64,000 nt of DNA, taken from NCBI RefSeq assembly GCF_020073745.1, contig NZ_JAIRAU010000001.1:620001-684000 (forward strand). The letters run 5' to 3'. Positions 22,949 to 31,323 of this stretch are shown here, piece after piece (within the stretch, counting starts at the first letter, position 1; each line of letters begins with the position of its first letter). The position numbers and the translations under genes are program-made. Under the pieces are notes generated by a model. The model worked only from the letters and a program-made list of their open reading frames with translations, made no database searches and was not told the DNA's origin. This stretch comes from Nannocystis pusilla (GTDB lineage: Bacteria; Myxococcota_A; Polyangia; Nannocystales; Nannocystaceae).

Positions 22949-24091
22949 TCATTCGCCGGTGGCTCGCCGCCACGCGGCGCTCAGGGCTGCGGCGGCGCGC
23001 GTCACTTCCTCCTCGGTCGTGCCGCGGCCGAGGGTCAGGCGCACCGAGCCGATCGCCGCGTCCGCGGGCACGCCCATGGCGACGATCACCGCGGAGGCGC
23101 TCTCGTGGCCCTCGTGGCAGGCGGACCCGGTCGACGCGGCGATCTCGGGCGCCCCGGCGAGCACGGCGCTGCCCGGGACCTTCGGGAAGCGCACGTTGAG
23201 CGTGTTCGGCAGGCGCAGCTGCGGGTGGCCGTTGAGACCGAGCCCGGGCACCGCGCTCGCCAGCTTGTCCCACAGCAGGTCGCGCAGCCGCTCGATCCGC
23301 GCTGACGTCGTTGCGAGATCTCCGGCCGCGGCCAGGCACGCCGCGCCGAGGCCGACGATGCCGGCGACGTTCTCCGTGCCCGGGCGGAGCCCGCGTTCGT
23401 GGCCGGCGCCCAGCAGCACCGGCGCGAGCGGCGTGCCGCGGCGGACGTAGAGCGCCCCGACGCCCTTCGGCGCGTAGAGCTTGTGGCCGGCGACCGACAG
23501 CAGATCGACGTCGAGCTCGCGCACCCGCACGGCGACCTTGCCGAGCGACTGGGCGGCGTCGGTGTGCATCAAGGCGCCTGTCTCATGGGCCAGATGCGCG
23601 AGCTCGGCGATCGGCTGCAGCGCGCCGGTCTCGTTGTTCGAGTGCATCACGGTGACGAGGACCGCGCCTCTGGCGATCGCCGCGCGGGCCTCTTCGAGGC
23701 GGGCGCGACCGCCGGCGTCGACGCTCACGCGCGTCAATTGCCAGCCCTGGCGCTCGAGCCATGCGCACGGCCGTTCGGTGGCGGGGTGCTCGACGGCGGT
23801 CGTGACGATCGCACCGGGTCGCGCGTGCCGCCCGGCGACGCCGCGGATCGCCAGGTTGTTGGCCTCCGTGCCGCCCGAGGTGAAGAGCACCTCGTCGTCG
23901 TCGCACCCGAGCAGCCCGGCGACCTGCTCGCGGGCGCGGGCGACGGCCTCGCGCGCGCGAGCGCCGAAGACGTGGCCGCTCGACGGGTTGCCGAAGTGCG
24001 AGCGCAGGAACGGCAGCATCGCGTCGACGACCTCGGGCAGGAGCGGCGTGGTCGCGTTGTGATCGAGGTAGATGACGGCGTCCGGGCTCAC
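22949..24091 (-). CDS. Cysteine desulfurase (NifS/IscS type)
   Basis: 380 residues with a GTG start. N-terminus YLDHNATTPLLPEV, PLP-binding lysine in SVAGHKLYAPKG, HSNNETGALQP and the catalytic cysteine loop STGSACHEGH, all in order and complete. It converts cysteine to alanine, giving a protein-bound persulfide for Fe-S cluster or thio-tRNA synthesis. No iscU, iscA or thiI/mnmA neighbour is present, so it is a stand-alone copy. The short active-site segment and ST(G)SAC look like group I (NifS/IscS) enzymes rather than SufS. Expected length for the family. Confidence 0.92.
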   Translation of the reverse strand: MSPDAVIYLDHNATTPLLPEVVDAMLPFLRSHFGNPSSGHVFGARAREAVARAREQVAGLLGCDDDEVLFTSGGTEANNLAIRGVAGRHARPGAIVTTAVEHPATERPCAWLERQGWQLTRVSVDAGGRARLEEARAAIARGAVLVTVMHSNNETGALQPIAELAHLAHETGALMHTDAAQSLGKVAVRVRELDVDLLSVAGHKLYAPKGVGALYVRRGTPLAPVLLGAGHERGLRPGTENVAGIVGLGAACLAAAGDLATTSARIERLRDLLWDKLASAVPGLGLNGHPQLRLPNTLNVRFPKVPGSAVLAGAPEIAASTGSACHEGHESASAVIVAMGVPADAAIGSVRLTLGRGTTEEEVTRAAAALSAAWRRATGE

Positions 24092-24302
24092 GGGTCCGAG
24101 TCTCGGGCGGCGGGGCGGCGATCGTCAACCACGCGACGGCTCGCCGTCATCGTGCTCGTGTTGCGAGCGACGTGCTCGGCCGGTCGCGCGACGGTCGGTC
24201 GAGGCGCCGGGGCGAGCGAGCGAGCGCTGGCGGCGAGGCACGCGCGTCATCGCCTCTCGTGCGGCCTCGCCTACACTGTTCACATTCTCGGGGGCATCCC
24301 TC

Positions 24303-24915
24303 ATGGCTTCGCCTGCGCCATTCGACCGCCTCAGGCACGCGTACACGCGCATCGGACCACACATACGGGCAATTGGCGGGCCGAGGCTGCTGACGATCCT
24401 CGCGGCCAGCCTGGGGCTGGTGATGGTCGACACTCGCGCGGCCGGGGCCGCCGCGTTCGTGCTGGTCGCGACAGCGGGCACGGCGGTGGCGCTCGGCCGG
24501 GCGCTGCGGGTGAGCGCCCGCGGTGGGGCCAGCGCGGGTGATCACGACGTGCTCGCGGGCGAGATTCGCCGCTGGCGCAGCCTCGTCGCCGTCGCCGATC
24601 AGGCGATCGCCACGGTGACGCGCAGCGGGATCGTGACGACCTGGAACGCCGCGGCCGAGCGGATGTACGGCTGGCGCGCGCACGAGATCGCGGGGCGTTC
24701 GTTGCTCGAGGTCGTCGCCGAGGCGCGGCGCGCCGAGGTCGCGGCGAAGCTCGAGCCGCGGAGCGCGGGCGACGGGACGGCGTCGTTCGAGACCGTCGCA
24801 TTGCATCGCCCACGGCCTGGTCGAGGCCCACGGCGGCCAGATCTGGGCCGAGAGCCGCGAGGCGAGCACGAGCTTCCGCTTCACCTTGCCGATCGAACAG
24901 GCGATGCTCGCGTGA
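24303..24915 (+). pseudogene. Broken PAS histidine kinase (internal deletion with frameshift)
   Basis: From ATG 24303 the frame encodes two hydrophobic segments (LLTILAASLGLVMV, AAAFVLVATAGTAVALG) and a PAS domain (AIATVTRSGIVTTWNAAAERMYGW). After about 24797 the sequence jumps, in the +1 frame, into the very end of a histidine-kinase ATPase domain (IAHGLVEAHGGQIWAESR, TSFRFTLPIEQ) ending at TGA 24913-24915. The HisKA and most of the ATPase domain are missing, so it cannot signal. The original frame runs on to 24977 with a meaningless Arg-rich tail. Confidence 0.8.
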
Positions 24916-24930
24916 CGGGGCCGAGGCGCC

Positions 24931-26679
24931 TCACGCACTGGAGGACGGCGGCGGCGGGGTCGGCAGCGCGACGGTGAAGGTCGAACCCTCGCCGGCGCGG
25001 CTGTCGACGCGGATCTCACCGCCGAGCCCGGTGACGATGCTCGCAGCGATACTGAGCCCGAGTCCGAGCCCGCCGAAGCTGCGCGGGACGGCGCGCTCGA
25101 AGCGACGGAAGATGTGCGGCAGCCGCTCGGGCGGGATGCCGATGCCGTGATCGCGGACGATCACGGTGGCGAGGCCGTCGTCGTCGCCGACGCTCACCTC
25201 GACCGGTCGGCCGGCGCCGAACTTCACGGCGTTGTTCAGCAGGTTGGTGACGACGACCTCGAGGCCGGTGCGATCGCCTCGCACGACGACCGGCCCCGCG
25301 GCGGTGAAGCGGACGGTGCAGCCGCGCTGCGCCGGCAGGTCGGCGCAGTCGTGGAGGACGTCGCGCACGAGCTCGGTGAGGTCGACTCGCTCGAGCGTCG
25401 GCGGGGGCGGCGCGCGACCCTCCTGCAGCGGCGCGAGGATCACGAGGTCGATCAGCCGGGACATGCGCGTGGCCTGGCGCGCGATCGTCTCGACGGAGCG
25501 CTGCACCCCCGGCAGGACCGGCGCGGGCAACCTGCGGCGCAGCAGGTCGACGGCGAACTTGAGCGCGGCGATCGGGGTCCGCAGCTCGTGACCGGCGAGC
25601 ACGAGGAAGTCGTCGCGCGTGCGCAGCGCCTCGCGCGTCTGGGCGAGCAGGTGCGTGTTCTCGAGCACGACGCCGAGCTGCTGCGCGTAGGCCTCGGCGA
25701 AGCGGAGGTCGTCGCGGTCGTAGTGGCGATTGTCGCTGGCGAATGTCATCACCCCGGTGACGACGTCGCGGGCGAACAGCAGGACCGACATGGTGCTGCG
25801 GACGCCGAGCTGCAGATACGCGTCGATGTGCCGGCGCGGTAGCCCGAGCCGCCGCAGCGTGTCGGCGTCGACGCACGGGACGAGCAGGGACTGCCGCTCG
25901 CGCAGCGCCCTGAAGCCGATGCCCGAGCTGGTGATGCCGTGGCAGTACTGCGCGCACATCTCCTCGACCTGGCGCCGGCGCTCGGGCCGGACGTGCGCGG
26001 TGGCGACGCAGCGCGCTTGCTCGCCCTCGAGCCGGATCAGCGTGGCGAGCTCGCCGAGGGTCGGGATGGCGCGCTGCACCGCGGCCGCGTACGCCTCGTC
26101 GAGGTCGAGCGCCTGCGCGACGGCGGTCGAAGCCCGGGCCAGGAACGTGGCCCGGCGCTCGTTCTCCTCGGCCCAGGTGCGCGCCTGTGCCTCGATCAAG
26201 GAGGACAGGATGTGGCTCATGGTCAACGCCAATTCGCACTCGCGCGAGCTCCAGGGCCCCTCGCGCAGGCGCTCGTGGCAGAGGACGCCGATGAGCTCGC
26301 CGCGCGAGAACACCGGCACGTCGAGCATCGAGCGGATCGCGTGGATCGTCAGGTACTCGCCGAGAGATCGACTGCGTGGGTCGGCGCGCGTGTCGGCGAT
26401 GTCGAGCACCTGGACCCGATGGATCTCCGCGAAGTACTCCGGGTGGTCGCGCTCGCGCACGACATGCCCGCGCTCGAGCAGCTTCTCGGTGGCGACATAC
26501 CCGAGCTCGCACACCAGCGACGAAGGGTCGGCGCGGAGGCTCCAGTAGCTCGCCCGCTCGACGCCGATGAGATCGCACGCGATCTCGAGCAGCTGATGCA
26601 GCGCGACGTCCCAGTCCTCTTTCCCCAGGAGGCCGACGCGCAGCAGGGTCGCCACGACCGAGGTGCGCTTCCGTGGCAT
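24931..26679 (-). CDS. GAF-GAF sensor histidine kinase
   Basis: 582 residues from ATG 26679 (a GTG at 26754 would add 25). Two GAF-like domains (about 20-170 and 185-345; ALHQLLEIACDLIGVERASYW, GVMTFASDNRHYDRDDLRFAEAYAQQLG), then HisKA with phosphoacceptor His in VLAGHELRTPIAALK, and HATPase_c with N box LLNNAVKFG, G1 DHGIGIP and G2 FGGLGLGLS. No TM segment, so it is a cytosolic sensor. No response regulator is adjacent; partners may be the receiver proteins at 31324-37506. Start choice uncertain. Confidence 0.88.
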   Translation of the reverse strand: MPRKRTSVVATLLRVGLLGKEDWDVALHQLLEIACDLIGVERASYWSLRADPSSLVCELGYVATEKLLERGHVVRERDHPEYFAEIHRVQVLDIADTRADPRSRSLGEYLTIHAIRSMLDVPVFSRGELIGVLCHERLREGPWSSRECELALTMSHILSSLIEAQARTWAEENERRATFLARASTAVAQALDLDEAYAAAVQRAIPTLGELATLIRLEGEQARCVATAHVRPERRRQVEEMCAQYCHGITSSGIGFRALRERQSLLVPCVDADTLRRLGLPRRHIDAYLQLGVRSTMSVLLFARDVVTGVMTFASDNRHYDRDDLRFAEAYAQQLGVVLENTHLLAQTREALRTRDDFLVLAGHELRTPIAALKFAVDLLRRRLPAPVLPGVQRSVETIARQATRMSRLIDLVILAPLQEGRAPPPPTLERVDLTELVRDVLHDCADLPAQRGCTVRFTAAGPVVVRGDRTGLEVVVTNLLNNAVKFGAGRPVEVSVGDDDGLATVIVRDHGIGIPPERLPHIFRRFERAVPRSFGGLGLGLSIAASIVTGLGGEIRVDSRAGEGSTFTVALPTPPPPSSSA

Positions 26680-26918
26680 GACCCCGAAGAAGTAGGTGCC
26701 ACTGTTTGCACGCGCAATGAGCTCCGTCGCACCCGTGTCCTCGGCGCATTTCACTCCGCGGGAGGTGCGGCGAGGCCACGCGTGTCACTCGCTCACGGTC
26801 GTGCGCTCGCCGGTCGCGCTCGCCCCGCCTGACGGCGCGCGGCGTGGAAGGGGGCGATGCGAGGCTCGTGCGCAACGACCGCGCCATCGCACGCACGAGT
26901 CGATCGCCATCGCAGCGG

Positions 26919-27761
26919 TCAGCGCGACGGCACGACCGCGACCGGGCACGCGGCGAAGCTCGCCAGCGTCGAGGCGGTGCTGCTGAGAAACGCCCGGGCC
27001 ACGGTGCCGAGGCGGCGCGAACCGACGACGACGATCGCGGCCTCGCAGGCCTCGGCGAGGCGGGCGAGCGCCTGCGGCGGGTCGCCGTGGAGCACGTGAC
27101 GGGTGGCGCCCGCGAGCCCGCGTTCGGCGGCCCACTCGCGCACGGCGTCGACGACGTCGGCGCGGTAGATCTCGCGGGCCGCGAGCCAGCGCGGGTCGAG
27201 CTCGTCGATGAACTCGTTGTCGAGCGCGGCGCCGACGTGCACGAGCTCGAGCGCGCGACCGTGGCGCGCGGCGAGCTCCTGGGCGAACGCGACGGCGCCG
27301 GCGCTGGTGTCCTCGAGGTCGGTGGCGACGAGCACCGGGCCGGCCGCGGCGACGGTCCATTCGGGCGGCACCACGATCACCGGCGCCGGCAGTCCACGCA
27401 AGATCCGCCGCGCCGTCGCCCCGAGGCGGATCAACGCCCGGCCCTCGCTCGGCGCGGCGCGGCCGATGACGAGGCCGGTCGCGCCCTCGGCGGCGCGGGC
27501 GAGGCCGACCTCGGCGCGGTCGGCCTCCACCACCTGAATGTCGTCCGGCGAGGCGAGCCCCATCTCGCCGGTGGCGCGGGCGAGGGCGGCGTGGAGCTGC
27601 TCGTAGTCGTCGCTGCGGAGGTAGCCGCGCGTCCACGTCTCGAGCACGTGGACGCTCGTCACCGGCTCGCCGGCCTCGCGGAGCCAGCGGGCGAACGCCA
27701 CGGCTCCGCGAGAGCGCGCGCCGAGATCGAGGCCGAGGATCCATCGCCGTGCTGTCGCCAT
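26919..27761 (-). CDS. Tandem universal stress protein (two USP domains)
   Basis: 280 residues; ATG 27761 with AGGAG 12 nt upstream and a sigma-54 promoter at 27796-27809. Domain 1 (WILGLDLGARSRGAVAF to APVIVVPPE) carries a loosened nucleotide loop (GLVIGRAAPSEGRALI). Domain 2 (VLVATDLEDTSAGAVAFAQE to CPVAVVPSR) has VVVGSRRLGTVARAFLSSTAS, close to the ATP-binding G-x2-G-x9-G-S/T pattern. UspE-like double proteins respond to growth arrest, low oxygen or energy stress. Divergent from the P-type ATPase; probably co-regulated with it. Confidence 0.88.
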   Translation of the reverse strand: MATARRWILGLDLGARSRGAVAFARWLREAGEPVTSVHVLETWTRGYLRSDDYEQLHAALARATGEMGLASPDDIQVVEADRAEVGLARAAEGATGLVIGRAAPSEGRALIRLGATARRILRGLPAPVIVVPPEWTVAAAGPVLVATDLEDTSAGAVAFAQELAARHGRALELVHVGAALDNEFIDELDPRWLAAREIYRADVVDAVREWAAERGLAGATRHVLHGDPPQALARLAEACEAAIVVVGSRRLGTVARAFLSSTASTLASFAACPVAVVPSR

Positions 27762-27795
27762 TCGTATGCGTGCTCCTGTCGCCGGACATGAGGTT

Positions 27796-27809
27796 GCAAT
27801 CGCCGCACC
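27796..27809 (-). promoter_or_regulatory. Sigma-54 type promoter for the tandem USP gene
   Basis: Minus strand reads GG-TGCGGCGATT-GC, the GG-N10-GC spacing of -24/-12 promoters, with TTGCA at the -12 box. Predicted start of transcription would give a leader of about 23 nt containing the AGGAG ribosome site. Confidence 0.5.
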
Positions 27810-27883
27810 TCGACGGTCGGGCGAGAGAATCGTTGGAGATTCGGCCGACTCGGCGGGCAGGGCCGGGGCCGGGGCGCAAACCG

Positions 27884-27898
27884 TGCACGGCGCGTGCA
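27884..27898. promoter_or_regulatory. TGCACG-GCG-CGTGCA inverted repeat, candidate enhancer site
   Basis: Perfect 6-bp arms with a 3-nt centre, 75 bp upstream of the -24 box of the USP promoter, a usual distance for an NtrC-type activator. Related TGCA repeats occur near the other sigma-54 promoters (32862, 33702 and 33834). Confidence 0.4.
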
Positions 27899-28210
27899 AG
27901 ACCCGCGGCGCCGGCGGCCTCGGCGATTCCTGCGCCGGCGGTCGCGCGCGGCTCGTGGACCGGGGCCGACCGCGGCGCGGCGAGCGTGAAGGCCCGCGCG
28001 GGCGGAGAATGAGATGTTCATTCGGACATGTGTGAACAGCCACGCGAGCCGCGATCCGAGGGCCGGCCCCGGTGTCGTGTGCGGCGCGCCGCCCTCGACT
28101 CCGCCGGGCGTGGGCTCCGGTGCTCCGCAGGCGCCGCGGGGCGAGCGGCGTCGTCGGCCCGATCGTCGGGATGACCCGGCTTGCCCGCCGCGGTCGGCGG
28201 CCGCGTCGCC

Positions 28211-28226
28211 TGGAGCGGGAATTGCT
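28211..28226 (+). promoter_or_regulatory. Sigma-54 type promoter for the P-type ATPase
   Basis: TGGAGCGGGAATTGCT has GG-N10-GC spacing and a good -12 box (TTGCT). The predicted transcription start near 28237 supports translation from ATG 28273 rather than ATG 28240. Confidence 0.45.
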
Positions 28227-28272
28227 TCACCCTTCGCGCATGTCAGGACGGGCCCGGTCGCGCGAGGACACC

Positions 28273-30777
28273 ATGACGCCGGCGGAGACATCGTCACTCG
28301 GCGGTCTCACGGAGGCCGAGGCGGCGCGTCGACTGGCCGCGGAGGGGCCCAACAGCCTGGCTCGCGATCAGCAGCGCGGTCTGCTCGTGCTGCTCGGCGA
28401 GGCGCTGCGCGAGCCGATGTTCCTGCTGCTGCTGGCGTGCGGCGCGATCTACTTCGTGATCGGCGACCTGCGCGAGGCGATCACGCTGCTCGCGTGCGTG
28501 GTCCTCGTGCTGGCGATCAGCGTGATCCAGGCCCACCGCACCGAGCGCGCGGTGGCGACGCTGCGGGACATGACGAGCCCGCGCGCGCTGGTCGAGCGCG
28601 GCGGCGTGAGCCGGCGGATCGCCGGCGCCGAGGTGGTGCGCGGCGACGTCGTGCTGCTCCACGAGGGCGACCGCGTGCCGGCCGACGGCGTGCTCCGCGA
28701 GGCGGAGGCGGTGGCGGTCGACGAGTCGCTGCTGACCGGCGAGTCGGTGCCCGTCGACAAGCACGCGGCCGGTGACGAGGCGGACGCGCGGGTGTTCAGC
28801 GGCTCGCTGGTGGTCAAGGGTCACGGGGTGGCCGAGGTCACCGCGACGGGGGCGCGCAGCGAGATCGGCAAGATCGGCGCCTCGCTGGCCGAGCTCGAGG
28901 CGGCGCCGTCGCGCGTGCAGGGGGAGATCCGCCGCCTGGTGCGGATCTTCGGCGGGCTCGGGGTGTCGTGCTGCGCGGTCGTGGTGCTGGTGGCGGGGCT
29001 GGTCCGCGGGGCGTGGCTGCAGGGGATGTTGTCCGGCATCACGCTGGCGATGTCGCTGGTGCCCGAGGAGTTCCCGCTGGTGTTGACGGTCTTCCTCGCG
29101 CTCGGGGCGTGGCGGATGTCGCGGCGCAACGTGCTCGTGCGGCGGATCCCCGCGCTCGAGAACCTCGGCGCGGCGACGACGTTGTGCGTCGACAAGACCG
29201 GGACGCTGACCGAAAACCGCATGACGCTGGTCGAGCTGCGCGCCGAGGCGGCTCGCTGGCGCGCCGACGCCGACGAGCCGCCGGTCGAATCGGTGGCGCT
29301 GCTCGTCGAGGTCGCCGCGCTCGCCAGTCAGCGCGACGCGGTCGACCCGATGGACGCCGCGTGCCGGCGGTTCGTCCGCGAACACCAGCCGGCCCGCGCC
29401 GAGCAGCACGACCGCTGGCAGCTCCTGCGCGAATATCCGCTGAGCCCGGAGCTCCTGGTGTTCGCGCAGGCGTGGCGGACCGATGCGGAGACGTCGGTGG
29501 TCGCGGCCAAGGGCGCGCCCGAGGCGGTGGCGACGCTGTGCCGGCTCGACGAGGCGGCGCTGGCCGCCATGCGGGCGGCGCTGGAGGAGATGACGGCGAG
29601 CGGCCAGCGGGTGCTGGGGGTCGCGCGCGCCGAGTTCGCCGGCGAGCCGCGGGCGCGCACGAACGACTACGAGTTCCGCTGGGTCGGGCTGCTCGGGCTC
29701 CACGATCCGCCGCGCGCCGAGGTTTCGGCCGCGCTGGCGGAGTGTCGCGGGGCGGGCCTGCGGGTCGTGATGATCACGGGCGACGCGCCGGGCACGGCGC
29801 GGGCGATCGCGGGGCAGGTCGGGTTGTCGGCGGAGGGGCTGGTGACCGGCGGCGAGCTGGCGGAGCTGACGGACGAGCAGCTCGCGGCGCGCCTGCGCGG
29901 GGTCGAGGTGTGCGCGCGGGTGCTGCCGGCGCAGAAGCTGCGGATCGTGCGCGCGCTGCAGGCCTCGGGCGAGGTCGTGGCGATGACCGGCGACGGCGTG
30001 AACGATGCCCCGGCGCTCAAGGCGGCGCAGATCGGCGTGGCCATGGGCGGCCGGGGCACCGACGTCGCGCGCGAGGCGGCCGCGATCGTGCTGACGCGCG
30101 ACGACTTCACCGACCTGGTCGCGTCGGCCGCCGAGGGGCGGCGGATCTTCGACAACCTGCAGAAGGCGCTCGGGTTCATCGTCGCGGTCCACGTGCCGAT
30201 CGCCGGCATCGCGCTGGTGCCGATGTTCTTCGGCATGCCGATGTTGTTCCACCCGATCCACGTGGTGTTCCTCGAGCTCGTGATCGACCCCGCCTGCTCG
30301 GTGGCGTTCGAGGCCGAGCCGGCGGAGCCGAACATCATGCGCAGGCCGCCGCGCCCGCCCGCCGCGGCGCTGCTCGATCGCCGCACGATCGTGCTGTGCC
30401 TGGCCCAGGGCGCGATCGCCCTCGTCGTGTGTCTCGGCGGCCTGTGGTTCTATCACTTCCACCTCGGTCGCCCGCTCGGCGCGGCCCAGGCGGTGATGTT
30501 CGTGACCCTGGTGCTCGGCAACCTCGGGCTGATCCTCATCCACCGCTCGACGACGATGCCGCTGCTCCGCGCCCTCCGCACCCCCAACCCCGCGCTGTGG
30601 GGGGTCGTGCTCGGGACGATGGCGCTGCTGCTCGCCATCGTCGGCGTCCCGGCGCTGCGGCGAATGTTTCACTTCGAGGCGGTGTCCGCGGTCGACCTGG
30701 CGCAGTGGGCGATCCTCGGGCCGCTCGGGGTGATGGGATTTCACGCGCTCAAGCGGCGGCTCGCGCGGGCGAGCTGA
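28273..30777 (+). CDS. P-type cation-transporting ATPase (SERCA/PMA-like)
   Basis: 834 residues; ATG 28273 with GAGG 5 nt upstream. N-terminal cation ATPase domain (GLTEAEAARRLAAEGPNSLA), paired TM helices, actuator loop DESLLTGESVPVDK, TM4 motif PEEFP, phosphorylation site DKTGTLT (Asp307), nucleotide-binding KGAPEAV, hinge MTGDGVNDAPALK, and a C-terminal set of four to six TM helices. It pumps a cation out at the cost of ATP. PEEFP replaces the PEGLP of classical Ca pumps, so Ca, Mn or another cation is possible. Its neighbours are universal stress proteins and it has its own sigma-54 promoter, so it is probably a stress-induced pump. Confidence 0.92.
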   Translation: MTPAETSSLGGLTEAEAARRLAAEGPNSLARDQQRGLLVLLGEALREPMFLLLLACGAIYFVIGDLREAITLLACVVLVLAISVIQAHRTERAVATLRDMTSPRALVERGGVSRRIAGAEVVRGDVVLLHEGDRVPADGVLREAEAVAVDESLLTGESVPVDKHAAGDEADARVFSGSLVVKGHGVAEVTATGARSEIGKIGASLAELEAAPSRVQGEIRRLVRIFGGLGVSCCAVVVLVAGLVRGAWLQGMLSGITLAMSLVPEEFPLVLTVFLALGAWRMSRRNVLVRRIPALENLGAATTLCVDKTGTLTENRMTLVELRAEAARWRADADEPPVESVALLVEVAALASQRDAVDPMDAACRRFVREHQPARAEQHDRWQLLREYPLSPELLVFAQAWRTDAETSVVAAKGAPEAVATLCRLDEAALAAMRAALEEMTASGQRVLGVARAEFAGEPRARTNDYEFRWVGLLGLHDPPRAEVSAALAECRGAGLRVVMITGDAPGTARAIAGQVGLSAEGLVTGGELAELTDEQLAARLRGVEVCARVLPAQKLRIVRALQASGEVVAMTGDGVNDAPALKAAQIGVAMGGRGTDVAREAAAIVLTRDDFTDLVASAAEGRRIFDNLQKALGFIVAVHVPIAGIALVPMFFGMPMLFHPIHVVFLELVIDPACSVAFEAEPAEPNIMRRPPRPPAAALLDRRTIVLCLAQGAIALVVCLGGLWFYHFHLGRPLGAAQAVMFVTLVLGNLGLILIHRSTTMPLLRALRTPNPALWGVVLGTMALLLAIVGVPALRRMFHFEAVSAVDLAQWAILGPLGVMGFHALKRRLARAS

Positions 30778-30817
30778 ACGTATCGGCGGTCGTCGACCCA
30801 CGCGTCGGGCGGGCGAG

Positions 30818-30832
30818 CGGCACAACTTTCGC
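30818..30832 (+). promoter_or_regulatory. Sigma-54 type promoter for the USP gene
   Basis: CGGCACAACTTTCGC matches TGGCAC-N5-TTGC at all but the first T and one -12 T, with GG-N10-GC spacing. It ends 49 nt before the ATG at 30882. Confidence 0.55.
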
Positions 30833-30881
30833 GCGGCCGGTCCTGTTCGTCTCGCGTCCGCAGGTCCATGGTTGACTCCGC

Positions 30882-31319
30882 ATGTACAAACAAGTCCTCG
30901 CAGCCCTCGACGGATCTCCGCGCACCGATCTCGTGTTTCGCCACGCCGAGCAGCTGGCGCGCATGTACGGGGCGGCGCTTCACCTGGGTCGTGCCATCAA
31001 TGTGCCGGCGGGCGTTCCCATCGAGGCGTGGGCGCTGTCCGGCGTCGAGCTGACGGAGAAGCTCACCGAGGACGCCCACAGCGACCTCGCGGCGCTGCGC
31101 GGGCGCCTGTCGCCGCCGCTCCCCGGCCGCGACCTGGTGCGGGTGGGGCGACCTGCCCAGGTGATCTGCGAGCTCGCGGACGAGCTCGCCTGCGACCTGA
31201 TCGTGCTCGGCAGCCACGGCTTCGACGTGCTCGATCGCCTGCTCGGGACCACCGCGGCGCGCGTCGTCAACCACGCGCATTGCAGCGTGATGGTCGTCCG
31301 CCCGTCGCGCAGCGCGTGA
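30882..31319 (+). CDS. Universal stress protein
   Basis: 145 residues, single USP domain: MYKQVLAALDGSPRTDLVF at the start and the ATP-binding loop GSHGFDVLDRLLGTTAARVV (G-x2-G-x9-G-T) near the end, so it is predicted to bind ATP. Downstream of the P-type ATPase, with its own sigma-54 promoter at 30818-30832. Ends 4 nt before the stop of the convergent regulator gene, without room for a terminator. Confidence 0.92.
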   Translation: MYKQVLAALDGSPRTDLVFRHAEQLARMYGAALHLGRAINVPAGVPIEAWALSGVELTEKLTEDAHSDLAALRGRLSPPLPGRDLVRVGRPAQVICELADELACDLIVLGSHGFDVLDRLLGTTAARVVNHAHCSVMVVRPSRSA

Positions 31320-31323
31320 ACGG

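Larger units (their letters stand above)
27762..28272. other. Divergent regulatory region between USP and P-type ATPase
   Basis: 511 nt with no credible gene. It holds two outward-facing sigma-54 promoter matches (27796-27809 minus, 28211-28226 plus) and TGCA-type inverted repeats at 27884-27898. A looser inverted repeat, TGTTCA...TGAACA at 28015-28038, surrounds a GGACATG. Confidence 0.5.

Noticed and set aside
27777..27788. TGTC-GCCG-GACA near the USP start considered as another palindrome copy
   Set aside because: It lacks the fifth arm base pair, and its 4-bp arms are short enough to arise by chance.
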